Assembly: GCA_023457325.1 (NCBI GenBank) | Contig: JAEWLX010000077.1 | Location: forward strand, 1-22,118 | DNA from: Bacillota bacterium | GTDB lineage: Bacteria > Bacillota_I > Bacilli_A > RFN20 > CAG-826 | DNA length: 22,118 bases | Reading direction: 5' to 3' | Part shown: one piece after another, positions 22,109-22,118 of the stretch | Numbering within the stretch: the stretch's first letter is position 1 | How the letters are laid out: the number at the start of each line of letters is the position of its first letter | Program-made: the position numbers and the translations under genes | Notes under the pieces: generated by a model | What the model saw: the letters and a program-made list of their open reading frames with translations, nothing else | Told to the model about the DNA's origin: nothing | Databases searched by the model: none

Positions 22109-22118
22109 ATGAAAAACA
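22109..22118 (+). CDS. First codons of a gene cut by the window edge
   Basis: ATG AAA AAC A is all that is visible. Upstream AAAGTGATG partly matches the GTGAT end of the extended Shine-Dalgarno sequence, and a promoter lies 24 bases before. The product cannot be known from three codons. Confidence 0.35.

Noticed and set aside
1..22118. Mobile elements, prophage, defence islands, tRNA or rRNA genes
   Set aside because: All long frames are housekeeping or small unknown genes, and no transposase, integrase, terminal repeat, tRNA cloverleaf or rRNA stretch was seen on reading both strands.

Overview
The window reads as a chromosomal core-gene segment of a low-GC Gram-positive bacterium (Bacilli sensu lato), possibly from a Mollicutes-, RF39- or Erysipelotrichia-like branch. 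The reasons are AT-rich DNA (about 38-40% GC by eye), AGGAG-type ribosome binding sites, and a gene order matching the Bacillus subtilis gmk-priA-rsmB-rlmN-prpC-prkC-rsgA-rpe block with rqcH (yloA) nearby. TGA is used as a stop (rlmN, prkC, the LicA-like gene) and Trp is TGG, so the code is standard, not the Mycoplasma code. No mobile element, CRISPR array, rRNA or tRNA was seen. The exact lineage cannot be fixed from sequence alone.

Layout. Positions 1-4443 (minus strand) hold a tight operon glgC-glgD-glgA-leuS (leuS runs off the left edge): ADP-glucose and glycogen synthesis plus leucyl-tRNA synthetase. A divergent small membrane protein and rpmB (L28) follow at 4575-5322 on the plus strand, ending at a bidirectional terminator. 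From 14898 down to 5374 (minus strand) runs the housekeeping block: gmk, priA and a small protein with a His/Asp-rich tail, then a terminator and new promoter, then rsmB-like, rlmN, prpC, prkC, rsgA, rpe and a six-helix membrane protein. Compared with B. subtilis, rpoZ, coaBC, def and fmt are absent from their usual places. Divergent from gmk are rqcH and a LicA-type kinase (14965-17209, plus). Then come ppa (minus), a thioredoxin-like lipoprotein (plus), pyrophosphate-dependent phosphofructokinase (minus), a 362-base regulatory intergenic region, a large TGS/ThrRS-like uridine kinase-family protein (plus), and the first codons of another gene at the right edge.

How the genes fit together. 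GlgC releases pyrophosphate, Ppa destroys it and Pfp uses it as phosphoryl donor, so storage synthesis and glycolysis in this window share a PPi pool. PrpC/PrkC are a reversible Ser/Thr phosphorylation pair coupled to the ribosome-assembly GTPase RsgA. RlmN, RsmB-like, L28 and RqcH are ribosome maturation or rescue genes.

Most notable points: (1) the RsmB homologue keeps an open frame and the fold outline but both catalytic cysteines are serine and the SAM-binding loop is unrecognisable, so it looks like a pseudo-methyltransferase; (2) several plus-strand genes have an extended -10 (TGnTATAMT) ending only 6-7 bases before the ATG with no Shine-Dalgarno site, suggesting leaderless mRNAs; (3) PrkC is only the kinase domain, without TM and PASTA repeats; (4) RqcH appears to lack the HhH module; (5) palindromes and cre-like sites sit inside promoters, especially upstream of pfp and the uridine kinase-like gene. 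I found no obvious new defence or mobile system.
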